Shown: piece by piece, positions 1 through 6,402 of the stretch
Layout of the letters: each line of letters opens with the position of its first letter
How positions within the stretch are numbered: position 1 is the stretch's first letter
Assembly: GCA_030040055.1 (NCBI GenBank)
Contig: JASHUK010000150.1
Location: forward strand, 1-11,073
Source: Nitrososphaerales archaeon
GTDB lineage: Archaea; Thermoproteota; Nitrososphaeria; Nitrososphaerales; Gagatemarchaeaceae
Reading direction: 5' to 3'
Length of the DNA: 11,073 nucleotides
Position numbers and translations under genes: made by a program
The notes under the pieces: generated by a model
Databases searched by the model: none
Seen by the model: the letters and a program-made list of their open reading frames with translations, nothing else
What the model was told of the DNA's origin: nothing

Positions 1-522
1 GAAGTTGCCCGAGTAGGAGTTACTGCTCGACCCGTAGTCGAAGTAGAGGTCTGCCACGTTCCCCGTGGCCGTCCCTGTTATCGTGTTGTTGCTGGACTTC
101 TCGAAGTAGAACCCGATGTAGCCGTTGTCGGCGGTGTTGTTGAGCAGGTAGCTGTTCGTCGTCAGCCAGACGAAGAAACCCACGGCAGACCCCGGCGAGT
201 CTGGGGCGTCGACGATGCAGTTCTCCACCACGTCGCCGATGCCTGCGTAGACCACTATCCCTGTCCCGTTGCCTGAGAGGGTGTGCCCGGCGCAGTTCAG
301 GACGGTGTGGTTTCCTGTCACGACCAAGACATAGTTCTCCGGGCCCACCGGAATCTGAGGCGCGTTCGAGAGGCAAGGCCCGATGTTGACGGTGAGCGTG
401 ACCGTCCCAGTGATGTCAGAGCCGCAGCCGATTGTCTGGCCGGTTGACGCGGCAGGAGGGGCGCAAACGAGCAGGAGCGCACCGAGAAGGGCCAGTGCGA
501 CTGTCATGCTGACGACTTTCAT
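1..522 (-). CDS. Secreted right-handed beta-helix (NosD-like) protein, C-terminus off window
   Basis: The frame is open from an ATG at 522-520 to the left edge, giving 174 residues with no stop, so the C-terminus is missing. Residues 1-27 look like a signal peptide: a Lys near the start, a hydrophobic stretch (residues 7-20), then an Ala/Pro/Ser-rich cleavage region. After that come short repeating turns rich in Asn, Gly, Thr and Ile/Val, such as TVLNCAGHTLSGNGTGI (73-89), VVENCIVDA (98-106) and SSNNTITGTATGN (143-155). This is the pattern of parallel beta-helix (PbH1/NosD-type) proteins, which act outside the membrane, often binding or degrading carbohydrate or forming surface structures. 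Several N-X-S/T sites would allow N-glycosylation. Specific substrate unknown. A TATA-like element lies about 25 nt upstream. A second ATG at 507-505 is a possible but less likely start. The family call is fairly secure; the function is not. Confidence 0.8.
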   Translation of the reverse strand, partial: MKVVSMTVALALLGALLLVCAPPAASTGQTIGCGSDITGTVTLTVNIGPCLSNAPQIPVGPENYVLVVTGNHTVLNCAGHTLSGNGTGIVVYAGIGDVVENCIVDAPDSPGSAVGFFVWLTTNSYLLNNTADNGYIGFYFEKSSNNTITGTATGNVADLYFDYGSSSNSYSGNF

Positions 523-542
523 CGGCTGGGCTACGACTCGGC

Positions 543-551
543 GATATTTAC
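543..551 (-). promoter_or_regulatory. Box A (TATA-like) element for the beta-helix gene
   Basis: On the minus strand the sequence reads GTAAATATC. Its centre is about 25 nt upstream of the ATG at 522, the usual distance from box A to an archaeal transcription start. It lies just beyond the stop codon (556-554) of the upstream reading frame, so the two minus-strand units are probably transcribed separately. The transcript would be leaderless or nearly so. The assignment is by sequence and spacing only. Confidence 0.5.
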
Positions 552-553
552 GG

Positions 554-992
554 CTAGACGTAGAGCGTCCCGACAAGGGTCGTCAGGTTCCCGGCGGAGT
601 TGTTGACATTGCAGAGCTTGATGGTGTGGGTCGAAGCGTAGTTGTCTCCGCTGTTAGGGGCGACGTTCACTGTGAACGTCCCCGTCCCGCCTATGTAAAT
701 CCAGACGTAGATGGGGTAGGTGCTACCAGTCGTGTCGTTTTGTCCTATCGAGTACTCCCCGACTGCCGACCCCGTTATACTAGTGACGTTCATGTACGTG
801 TCCTCTTCGCTTCCTGTGTTAGAGTTGGTTCCATCGGACCCGGCGTTTACCGGCTGAAGCGCGATTGTTCTGGTAGTCTCCAGTGCCCCACGCTGGCCCT
901 GCGAACCATATCTCGGCCCCGCCCACCGTCCCCCACGTGGGGGCAGCGATCAGCGCGGACGAGCTCGTGCTGACGGTAATCCCGTCTACCAT
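554..992 (-). pseudogene. Ser/Thr/Gly/Asn-rich secreted-type protein, probably frameshifted
   Basis: Two minus-strand frames look like pieces of one protein. The upstream piece, readable from an ATG at 992, has low Arg and a natural composition (VDGITVSTSSSALIAAP, then IWFAGPAWGTGDYQNN). It then turns abruptly Arg/Lys-rich and stops near 819. A second frame, offset by one base, continues the same style from about 868 (TIALQPVNAGSDGTNSNTGS) to a TAG at 556-554, ending in a beta-rich segment with many Thr, Asn and Gly. Joining them near 863-870 gives about 145 residues. No signal peptide is visible at the N-terminus and no good box A lies at the right distance. Alternatives are an intact 79-residue gene starting at the ATG at 793, or a sequencing or assembly error in an intact gene. 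Composition resembles archaeal surface or pilin-type proteins, but I do not recognise a family. Confidence 0.45.
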
Positions 993-1100
993 GGACCTCG
1001 CACAGAATTTGTCTGCCCCGCACACCTTGCCAACACCAAGGGGGTGGTTCCGTCAGTCGGGCGCAGCCAGAGGCCGAGAGTTTGGCGGACCCCCCAACCG

Positions 1101-1113
1101 AAAGAATAAATTC
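1101..1113 (+). promoter_or_regulatory. Box A-like element for hsp20
   Basis: The run AAAGAATAAATTC is a local AT-rich island in GC-rich DNA. It is centred about 34 nt before the TTG chosen as the hsp20 start, so transcription would begin a few bases before that codon. No Shine-Dalgarno sequence is seen. It is the weakest of the promoter elements described here, because the spacing is slightly longer than for the others. Confidence 0.4.
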
Positions 1114-1141
1114 ATGCGACCTCTTCATCGGCAGGACAGCC

Positions 1142-1738
1142 TTGGAAGACAACGAGGGAGACGACTGGAGCGCCCGGAAGAGACGCGGGTGGCCGCTCGG
1201 CCCGTGGGGGTTCCCCGACATCGACGACATGATGAGAGAAATGGAGAAGGAGTTCTCCGAGCAGTTCAGGGAGCTCGAAAAGGACCTGCCGAAGAACCTC
1301 GTCAGGGAGAGCAAGGCTCCAGACGGCAGCGTCAAGAAGGAGATAGGACCCATCGTGTACGGCTATTCGGTTACGATCGGCCCGGACGGCAAGCCCGTCG
1401 TCAGGGAGTTCGGCAACGTCCGGAAGGGCGAGGGGACGCCGTGGAAGGAGATCCAGGACAAGAGGGAGCCGCTCGTCGACGTGCTCACGTCAGACAAGGA
1501 CGTCAAGGTGATAGCCGAGATGCCGGGTGTCGACAAGAACGACATCTCGGTGACCGTGAACGCGAAGTCCCTCGTCATATCGGTGGACCGGGAGGACAGG
1601 CGCTACTACAAGGAGCTCGACCTGCCCGGGGTGGTGGACCCGAAAGGTGCGAAGTCCTCCTACAACAACGGAATCCTCGAGGTCACCGTCCCCCTGAAGT
1701 CCCCCGGCGAAGGCGGGGTCCGACTGAAGGTAGAGTAG
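1142..1738 (+). CDS. hsp20: Hsp20 / alpha-crystallin family small heat-shock protein
   Basis: A 198-residue protein read from a TTG start. Small heat-shock proteins are ATP-independent chaperones that form oligomers and hold unfolding proteins. The alpha-crystallin domain spans about residues 107-198: PLVDVLTSDKDVKVIAEMPGV (110-130), the strand-loop segment around KSLVISV (142-148), and YNNGILEVTVPL (174-185), the usual G-x-L near the end of this domain. The N-terminal arm has a Trp/Pro/Arg patch (9-26), an acidic helix (28-49) and the segment YGYSVTIGPDGKPVVREFGNV (73-93), which I recall from related archaeal Hsp20 proteins. The frame stays open to a TTG at 1082; the 1142 start was chosen because the box A-like element lies at 1101-1113, but it is uncertain, and an ATG at 1229 is also possible. 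The stop codon directly abuts the stop of the convergent CBS gene. Confidence 0.88.
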   Translation: MEDNEGDDWSARKRRGWPLGPWGFPDIDDMMREMEKEFSEQFRELEKDLPKNLVRESKAPDGSVKKEIGPIVYGYSVTIGPDGKPVVREFGNVRKGEGTPWKEIQDKREPLVDVLTSDKDVKVIAEMPGVDKNDISVTVNAKSLVISVDREDRRYYKELDLPGVVDPKGAKSSYNNGILEVTVPLKSPGEGGVRLKVE

Positions 1739-2206
1739 CTACCTGTAAGGGCCCGACTCTGCGCCCTCGCTGTATCTCGCGATCGCGTTGAGCGTCGGTT
1801 CCTTGTTGTCCTTCTCCTGTGCAATTGTCCTGGCGATGTCCCCGGTGGTGACTATCCCAGACAGCGCTCCGGACCCGTCCACGACCACGAGGCGCCTGAC
1901 CTTGTACTCTGCCATGAGCTCGGCCGCCTCCGTCAGCGTGGCTGAGGGGTCCACGGTTATGAGCGGGGTCGACATTATGTCCCTAGCGAGAACCTTGGCG
2001 GGGTCGACCTCCGGGTCGGCCAGCACCTTGGAGACTAGGTCCCTCTCTGTGACTATCCCTACCGCCGCCCCTTCCCTCGTGACGACGGCCCCGCTGACGC
2101 CTTTCTTCGACATGACCTTCGCGCAGTCCCTGGCCGCCACGTTCAGGTCTACGGCGGTCACGTCCTTCGACATTATGTCTGCGACCTTCTTCTCTGGCTC
2201 GCTCAC
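1739..2206 (-). CDS. Tandem CBS-domain protein
   Basis: A 155-residue protein from a GTG start with two CBS domains and little else. The first runs about residues 7-62 (ADIMSKDVTAVD, then GIVTERDLV at 50-58). The second runs about 75-130 (ARDIMSTPLITVDPSATLTEA, then LSGIVTTGDIA at 115-125). The IM(S/T)-V-D opening and the GIVTxxD ending of each are typical. Such stand-alone pairs bind adenine nucleotides or related ligands and often act as energy sensors; the partner and ligand here are unknown. The C-terminal 25 residues are polar and lack a recognisable domain. The start follows from a TATA-like element about 28 nt upstream. The frame is open further upstream, but that extension is Arg/Ser/Pro-rich and passes through the promoter. 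The gene is divergent from purD, so an adenylate-responsive link to purine synthesis is possible but not shown. Confidence 0.88.
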   Translation of the reverse strand: MSEPEKKVADIMSKDVTAVDLNVAARDCAKVMSKKGVSGAVVTREGAAVGIVTERDLVSKVLADPEVDPAKVLARDIMSTPLITVDPSATLTEAAELMAEYKVRRLVVVDGSGALSGIVTTGDIARTIAQEKDNKEPTLNAIARYSEGAESGPYR

Positions 2207-2227
2207 AATCGCAGCGCGAAGACGCCT

Positions 2228-2240
2228 GCTATATGAAATT
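2228..2240 (-). promoter_or_regulatory. Box A element for the CBS-domain gene
   Basis: The minus strand reads AATTTCATATAGC here, with the TATA-like core centred about 28 nt before the GTG at 2206. This supports a leaderless transcript and decides the start of the CBS gene. Confidence 0.6.
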
Positions 2241-2280
2241 GAGGGAGGCGCGCTCCGTGACGTCGGCGGCCAGACGGCAA

Positions 2281-2290
2281 GGTAATACAA
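2281..2290 (+). promoter_or_regulatory. Box A-like element for purD
   Basis: The sequence GGTAATACAA is centred about 27 nt upstream of the purD ATG (2313), in an otherwise GC-rich spacer with no Shine-Dalgarno motif. It lies about 50 bp from the divergent CBS promoter, so the two promoters share one 106-bp spacer (2207-2312). Confidence 0.5.
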
Positions 2291-2312
2291 CCGGCGGTCC
2301 GGGGCTGACCAG

Positions 2313-3695
2313 ATGGAAAAGGTCGGAGTCTTGGTCGTCTCCAAGTGCCTGAGCGCCCCTGCGATGGTGGACGCCCTCCTAAGGAGCGAGAGCTACGAGC
2401 CTGACATCTTCGTGGTCGAAAGGAAGGCCAACCCGTTCAACCTGTCGAGAGCCACCGAGCACTGGCTCGTCCCTGACCTGGACGTCGCCACTGTCAGCAA
2501 GATCGCAGAAAGGCTACGGGGAAGGGCGTCCTTCGCCCTCACCGACACGGAAGACTTCGTCATCGCCGGCGGGAGGGACCAGCTGGAGCGGAGGTCGGGC
2601 ATCCCCCTGATCGGCGTCACGAAGAAGTACGCCGTGGAGAGGAGCAAGGCGGAACAGAGGCTCCTGTTCGACCGCATCTTCCCCGGGGCGAACCCGCGCT
2701 ACAGGATATTCGACCCCAGAGACCATCCAGACAGGGACTCCGCGCTGGCGGACTTCAGGAGGACGACCGGCGAGATGGGAATGGCCGCCGTGAAGCCCGA
2801 CGCCCCGGCGCGGGGGGCGGGGGTAGGGGTCTGGGGGAGCGACTTCCGGGGGGAGAGAGGGGCCGAGGAGTTCTTCCTGAACCTGCTCGCGAAGGGGAAG
2901 GTGGTGGTGGAGGAGAAGCTCGACGGCGAGGAGTCCAGCTTCCACGCCTTCAGCGACGGGAAGCACTTCGTCCCCGCCCCCCTGTGCAGGGACTACAAGA
3001 GGAGCTTCGACGGAGACAGGGGCCCCCTGACCGGCGGGATGGGGAGCTACAGGGTGGCCGCGGACTGGCTCCCTTTCATCAGGAAGCAAGACTGGGAGAG
3101 CCTGTGCTCCGCCGAGGAAGCCGCCTTCAGAAAGTGGCGGGGGCGGGGGTCGGACCCCGGACTGAAGGGGATAGTCCTCTACGACGCGATAATGCACACC
3201 GGCGACGGCTTCAGGGTGCTGGAGAGGAACAGCAGAGGGGGAAACACGGAGGTGGTCAACCTGCTTGCCACGCTCGCGGACGACTTCGTCGACGTCTGCT
3301 TCAGGATTCTGGAGGGGACACTCAGGGGGATCAGGTTCTCCCGACGCCCGTCTGTGGTGACGTGCGTCGTCCCCGAGTCCTACGGTTCCGGCGGGGCTCC
3401 CTCGGCTCCCAGCCGGATCGATTTCGGGCGGGCCCTCGAGCCCGGAGGCTCCGAAAAGGGGCCCAAATTATACCCGATGGACATCGAGCTGCGCGACGGA
3501 AGCTGCTGGCTAGGCTCATCTCGGGCCGCAGCGGTCGTCGGTTCTGGCGCCAGCCTCGACGAGGCGCGCTCTTCCTCGCAGGCAGGGTGCAGGACGCTCA
3601 ACGGGCGCGTGAGGTGGAGGAACGACATAGCCTCGCCGAGCAGCGTCAGAAGGAGCAGGACGCACCTGGACCGCCTGCGCCGCGCCGCAGCCTAG
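2313..3695 (+). CDS. purD: PurD-family phosphoribosylamine-glycine ligase (GARS), divergent
   Basis: A 460-residue ATP-grasp protein matching the length and layout of GAR synthetase, which joins phosphoribosylamine and glycine with ATP. Preserved: the ATP-binding Lys in AVKPD (159-163), DGEESSFHAF (204-213), DYKRSFDGD-GP-TGGMGSY (227-246), the Glu304/Asn306/Arg308 set at the C-terminal end of ATP-grasp, and an archaeal-like tail RWRNDIAS (434-441). Unusual: the N-terminal G-x-G-x-REHA region reads SKCLSAPA (10-17); the GPExPL motif is replaced by TDTEDFVI (77-84); the AAGKGV loop reads ARGAGV (166-171); and the GDPE motif reads GNTE (310-313). The ligase core therefore looks intact while several conserved family motifs, some expected near the substrates, are altered. 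It may be a diverged but active PurD, or a paralogue with another substrate. The ATG is supported by a box A about 27 nt upstream. The stop overlaps that of convergent purH. Confidence 0.8.
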   Translation: MEKVGVLVVSKCLSAPAMVDALLRSESYEPDIFVVERKANPFNLSRATEHWLVPDLDVATVSKIAERLRGRASFALTDTEDFVIAGGRDQLERRSGIPLIGVTKKYAVERSKAEQRLLFDRIFPGANPRYRIFDPRDHPDRDSALADFRRTTGEMGMAAVKPDAPARGAGVGVWGSDFRGERGAEEFFLNLLAKGKVVVEEKLDGEESSFHAFSDGKHFVPAPLCRDYKRSFDGDRGPLTGGMGSYRVAADWLPFIRKQDWESLCSAEEAAFRKWRGRGSDPGLKGIVLYDAIMHTGDGFRVLERNSRGGNTEVVNLLATLADDFVDVCFRILEGTLRGIRFSRRPSVVTCVVPESYGSGGAPSAPSRIDFGRALEPGGSEKGPKLYPMDIELRDGSCWLGSSRAAAVVGSGASLDEARSSSQAGCRTLNGRVRWRNDIASPSSVRRSRTHLDRLRRAAA

Positions 3696-5290
3696 TGTTT
3701 GAACGCCCTCGTGTGCGTGAAGAGCATGGCCATGCCGTGCTCGTCGGCCGCGGAGACGACGCCGGCGTCGTTGGCCGACCCCCCTGGCTGCACGACGGCC
3801 TTCACTCCGGCCTCGGCGAGCAAATCGACGCTGTCCCTGAAGGGGAAGAACCCGTCGGACGCGCACACCGCCCCTCGCGCCCTCTCCCCCGCGTTGTCGA
3901 GGGCTATCCTGACGGCGCCGTTTCTCTTCCTGAAGCTGGCCACCCCCAGCGTCCAGAACCTCGTCAGCCTCCCGCCGTCGAACTCTCCGTCGGCTACGAC
4001 GATGCCGTTCGACTGGACCCTCCTCACGACTTCCCACGCCGCCATCAGCCTCGCGAAGGTCGGGGGGTCTGCCTTGGCCCTCGTCGGCGCGGTCACCGTC
4101 CCTGGGTCCTGCCTGACCCGGTAGTCCGTCGCCTCCTGCACGAGGACCGCGCCCTCGACGACCTTGAGGTCGTAAGGATAGTCCGGCCTTCCGGTGGCCT
4201 GGATCAGCCTGATCTTCTTCTTCTGCTTGGCCTCCAGCATGTCGACCGCCTCGCGCGTGAACGCCGGGGCTATCAGGATCTCCGTGTACACCGAGGCGTC
4301 GCCCCTCCTCTCATTCTTCCCTATCAGCCTGGCAGCTTCGGCGTCGACCTCTCTGTTGCAGACCACCGTCCCCCCGAAGTCCGCTTCGGGGTCGCACGCG
4401 TGGGCCAGGGAGTAGGCCTCTGCGACGGCGGGGGCGAACGCGAACCCGCTAATCTGCCCGTGCTTGACGGTCGCGACGGCCGCGGCGTCGTCATACCCCT
4501 CCACTATGTCGTACGCGCTCCCTATGTCGAGGAAGTTGTTGAACGAAAGCGCGTCCCCCGCGAGCTGCTTCCAGCTGGCCATGGTCTTCCACCCTTCGAT
4601 CGAATAGATGACCGCCCTCCTGTCCGGGTTCTCTCCGTACCTCGCGTCCTTGTATTTCGCAGCCACTATCGCCATCTTCTCGGGGAACATCTCAGCTCTC
4701 CCACCGAGGCCGCTGAATATCTCCGAGTCGTAGGCGGAAGTGATCGAGAAGGCCTCGACCGCCATCCTCCTCCGGAAGCCGAGGTCAGTACCGCCCTCGC
4801 TCGCCTGCAGCTCCTTCAGGACAGGACCGTACCAGCTCGGGGACGGGACCACGAGGACCCGCTCGAAGTTCTTAGAGGCCGCCCTGACCATCGTCGGGCC
4901 GCCGATGTCCACGCTCTCGACTAGCTTCTCGAGAGGGGGGTCGCCCTTCAGCGCCTCGACGAAAGGGTAGAAGTTGCACACCACCATGTCGATGGGCTTC
5001 ACCCCCATCGCCGCCAGTTCCTTCATGTGATCCTCGGATCCTTTCGCCAGGATCGCGGCGTGCAGCGGGGCGTGGAGCGTCTTGATCCGTCCCGACAGCG
5101 CAGACGGGAGCCCCATCTCGTCCTGCAGGCTCTTGGCCGGGACCCCTCCCTCCTTGAGCGCCGCATAGGTCCCCCCGGTGGCGAGGAGCTCCACGCCGAG
5201 ACCCGCCAAGCCTCCGGCGAACTCCGCCAGCCCTGCCCTGTCCGACACGCTCACCAGGGCCCTCCGCACCTTCACGTACCCCTCGGTCAT
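3692..5290 (-). CDS. purH: Bifunctional AICAR transformylase / IMP cyclohydrolase
   Basis: A 532-residue protein of full PurH length, catalysing the last two steps to IMP using 10-formyl-tetrahydrofolate. The N-terminal MGS-like cyclohydrolase domain has LVSVSDRAG (12-20), ELLATGGT (34-41), GRIKTLHAPLHAAIL (67-81), CNFYPF (105-110) and VDIGGPTMVRAASKN (127-141). The C-terminal transformylase domain has ARYGENP (216-222), the catalytic Lys276-His277 pair, DPEADFGG (300-307), and DGFFPFRD (479-486) ending in FTHTRAFKH. It departs from bacterial PurH: KHGQISG replaces KHTNPCG, NPDR replaces NPHQ, and the GAGQxSR motif is replaced by GVASFRKRNGA (449-459). I recall similar forms in Nitrososphaeria, so this is probably a clade feature. 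Read divergently from purSQLFN-folD and convergently with purD. The ATG at 5290 is supported by a box A about 28 nt upstream. Confidence 0.95.
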   Translation of the reverse strand: MTEGYVKVRRALVSVSDRAGLAEFAGGLAGLGVELLATGGTYAALKEGGVPAKSLQDEMGLPSALSGRIKTLHAPLHAAILAKGSEDHMKELAAMGVKPIDMVVCNFYPFVEALKGDPPLEKLVESVDIGGPTMVRAASKNFERVLVVPSPSWYGPVLKELQASEGGTDLGFRRRMAVEAFSITSAYDSEIFSGLGGRAEMFPEKMAIVAAKYKDARYGENPDRRAVIYSIEGWKTMASWKQLAGDALSFNNFLDIGSAYDIVEGYDDAAAVATVKHGQISGFAFAPAVAEAYSLAHACDPEADFGGTVVCNREVDAEAARLIGKNERRGDASVYTEILIAPAFTREAVDMLEAKQKKKIRLIQATGRPDYPYDLKVVEGAVLVQEATDYRVRQDPGTVTAPTRAKADPPTFARLMAAWEVVRRVQSNGIVVADGEFDGGRLTRFWTLGVASFRKRNGAVRIALDNAGERARGAVCASDGFFPFRDSVDLLAEAGVKAVVQPGGSANDAGVVSAADEHGMAMLFTHTRAFKH

Positions 5291-5313
5291 CGGCCGCGCC
5301 GGCCCTTCGTCCG

Positions 5314-5322
5314 CTAATTAAC
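5314..5322 (-). promoter_or_regulatory. Box A element for purH
   Basis: The minus strand reads GTTAATTAG, centred about 28 nt before the purH ATG. No Shine-Dalgarno sequence lies between, so the transcript is probably leaderless. It sits about 50 bp from the oppositely directed purS promoter; a regulator binding the AT-rich stretch between them could control both, but no clear operator repeat is visible. Confidence 0.55.
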
Positions 5323-5370
5323 AGGGCATTTTCAGTTTGGGAGTCACTTAGCACGTTCATGCCAACTTCA

Positions 5371-5382
5371 TCTTATATATCC
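5371..5382 (+). promoter_or_regulatory. Box A element for the purSQLFN-folD operon
   Basis: TCTTATATATCC is the best TATA box in the window. Transcription would start near 5400. Because the box lies inside the longest possible purS frame (ATG at 5359), that ATG cannot be the start on the transcript made from it; a start at or after 5401 is needed. Confidence 0.65.
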
Positions 5383-5418
5383 CTGAAATTTTCCACCAAC
5401 TTGGAAATTAGTTTGCCC

Positions 5419-5673
5419 GTGAAGAGCACCTTCCGCGTCAAGGTAGTGATTTCGAACAGGCCGGGCTCCGGCGACCCGGAGGGCGAGACGATATACAGGG
5501 ACCTGGTCTCGAAGTCGGGGTTCCGGGACGTCAAGGGGATCAGGACAGGCAAGTTCCTGAGCGTGGAGGTGGAGGCCCCCGACCGGGAGAGCGCCAGGAA
5601 GGTCGTCTCGAGGATGTGCGACGAACTCAGGATCTACAATCCGGCCGCGCATTCCCTGACGGTGGAGGCGTGA
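5419..5673 (+). CDS. purS: FGAM synthase subunit PurS
   Basis: A small protein of 84 residues from the GTG chosen here. PurS is the small bridging subunit that holds PurQ and PurL together in the three-part FGAM synthase and helps ammonia pass between them. Visible family features are the opening strand FRVKVVISNRPGSGDPEGETI, then VKGIRTGKFLSVEVEAPD, and a C-terminal helix followed by IYNPAAHSLTVEA, close to the usual ending of the family. The start is uncertain: an in-frame TTG at 5401 fits a leaderless transcript from the box A at 5371-5382 and would add six residues; TTG 5413 is also possible. The ATG at 5359 lies upstream of the promoter and is rejected. The gene overlaps purQ by four bases (GTGA), which suggests translational coupling. 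Confidence 0.88.
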   Translation: MKSTFRVKVVISNRPGSGDPEGETIYRDLVSKSGFRDVKGIRTGKFLSVEVEAPDRESARKVVSRMCDELRIYNPAAHSLTVEA

Positions 5674-6380
5674 CCCGGTTGGCTGCCAGGGTCGCGGTCA
5701 TCAGGTTTCCGGGGAGCAACTGCGACATGGACGCCGTTCAGGCCATCCGGACGCTCAAAGGGGCGCGAGCGGACCTGGTCTGGCACGAAGACAAGGCTGT
5801 CTCCGACTACGACGCGGTCGTGGTCCCCGGAGGCTTCTCCTTCGGCGACTATTTGAGGGCCGGCGCCATAGCTGCCAAGAGCCCGGCGATGGAGAGGATC
5901 AGGAAGGCGGCCGACCAGGGGCTTCCCGTCCTCGGGATATGCAACGGCTTCCAGATACTGATCGAGGCGGGGCTGCTGCCGGGTGCGCTCCTGAGGAACT
6001 CCACCCTCAGGTTCGTCTGCCGCTGGACCGCGCTCAGGGTCGACAGCGACTCCACCAGCTTCACCCGCAGGATGAGGAAGGGGCAGGTTCTGCACATACC
6101 CATCGCCCACAACGAAGGCAGGTACTACGCCCCCAAGGGTGACCTCGCGAGGCTGTCCCGCGAAGGGCTCGTGGTCCTGCGCTATTGCGACGAGGACGGG
6201 GTCCCGTCGGCGTCTGCGAACCCGACCGGCACCAGCGACAACATCGCCGCGATATGCAACAGGGCGGGGAACGTCATGGGGCTGATGCCTCACCCCGAGA
6301 GGGGGACGGAGCCGCTGCTTTCGCCGTCAGGGTCGGACGACGGGGCCCTGATCTTCAGGTCCATGCTGGAGGCTGCTTAG
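5670..6380 (+). CDS. purQ: FGAM synthase glutaminase subunit PurQ
   Basis: A 236-residue class I glutamine amidotransferase that releases ammonia from glutamine for PurL. The opening VAVIRFPGSNCDMD (8-21) is the PurQ signature. GGFSFGDYLRAGAIAA (54-69) forms the oxyanion region, Cys91 in LGICNGFQI is the nucleophile, and His208 and Glu210 in MPHPERG complete the triad. The arrangement NEGRYYAP (148-155) is also typical. The GTG start overlaps the purS stop (GTGA). A GGAGG at 5664-5668 ends one base before this GTG, which is very close; a TTG at 5679 has better spacing and would shorten the protein by three residues. Length fits the archaeal and Gram-positive small PurQ rather than the fused proteobacterial enzyme. 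Confidence 0.95.
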   Translation: MTRLAARVAVIRFPGSNCDMDAVQAIRTLKGARADLVWHEDKAVSDYDAVVVPGGFSFGDYLRAGAIAAKSPAMERIRKAADQGLPVLGICNGFQILIEAGLLPGALLRNSTLRFVCRWTALRVDSDSTSFTRRMRKGQVLHIPIAHNEGRYYAPKGDLARLSREGLVVLRYCDEDGVPSASANPTGTSDNIAAICNRAGNVMGLMPHPERGTEPLLSPSGSDDGALIFRSMLEAA

Positions 6381-6402
6381 CACGCAGGCCTCTGGCCCCC
6401 TC

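Noticed and set aside
20..376. 118-codon minus-strand frame in the first 400 bases
   Set aside because: Arg/His-rich and out of frame with the signal-peptide-bearing beta-helix protein that occupies the same strand.
383..1791. Plus-strand frames at 383-973 and 883-1791
   Set aside because: They lie over the minus-strand secreted-type frames and hsp20, and show no signal, domain or promoter.
2984..4924. 646-codon plus-strand open frame spanning purD and purH
   Set aside because: Extremely rich in Arg, Gly and Pro, with no domain; it is a GC-driven open frame shadowing two well-recognised genes.
5359..5400. ATG at 5359 as the start of purS
   Set aside because: The operon TATA box lies downstream of it, and the extra residues do not match the PurS family.
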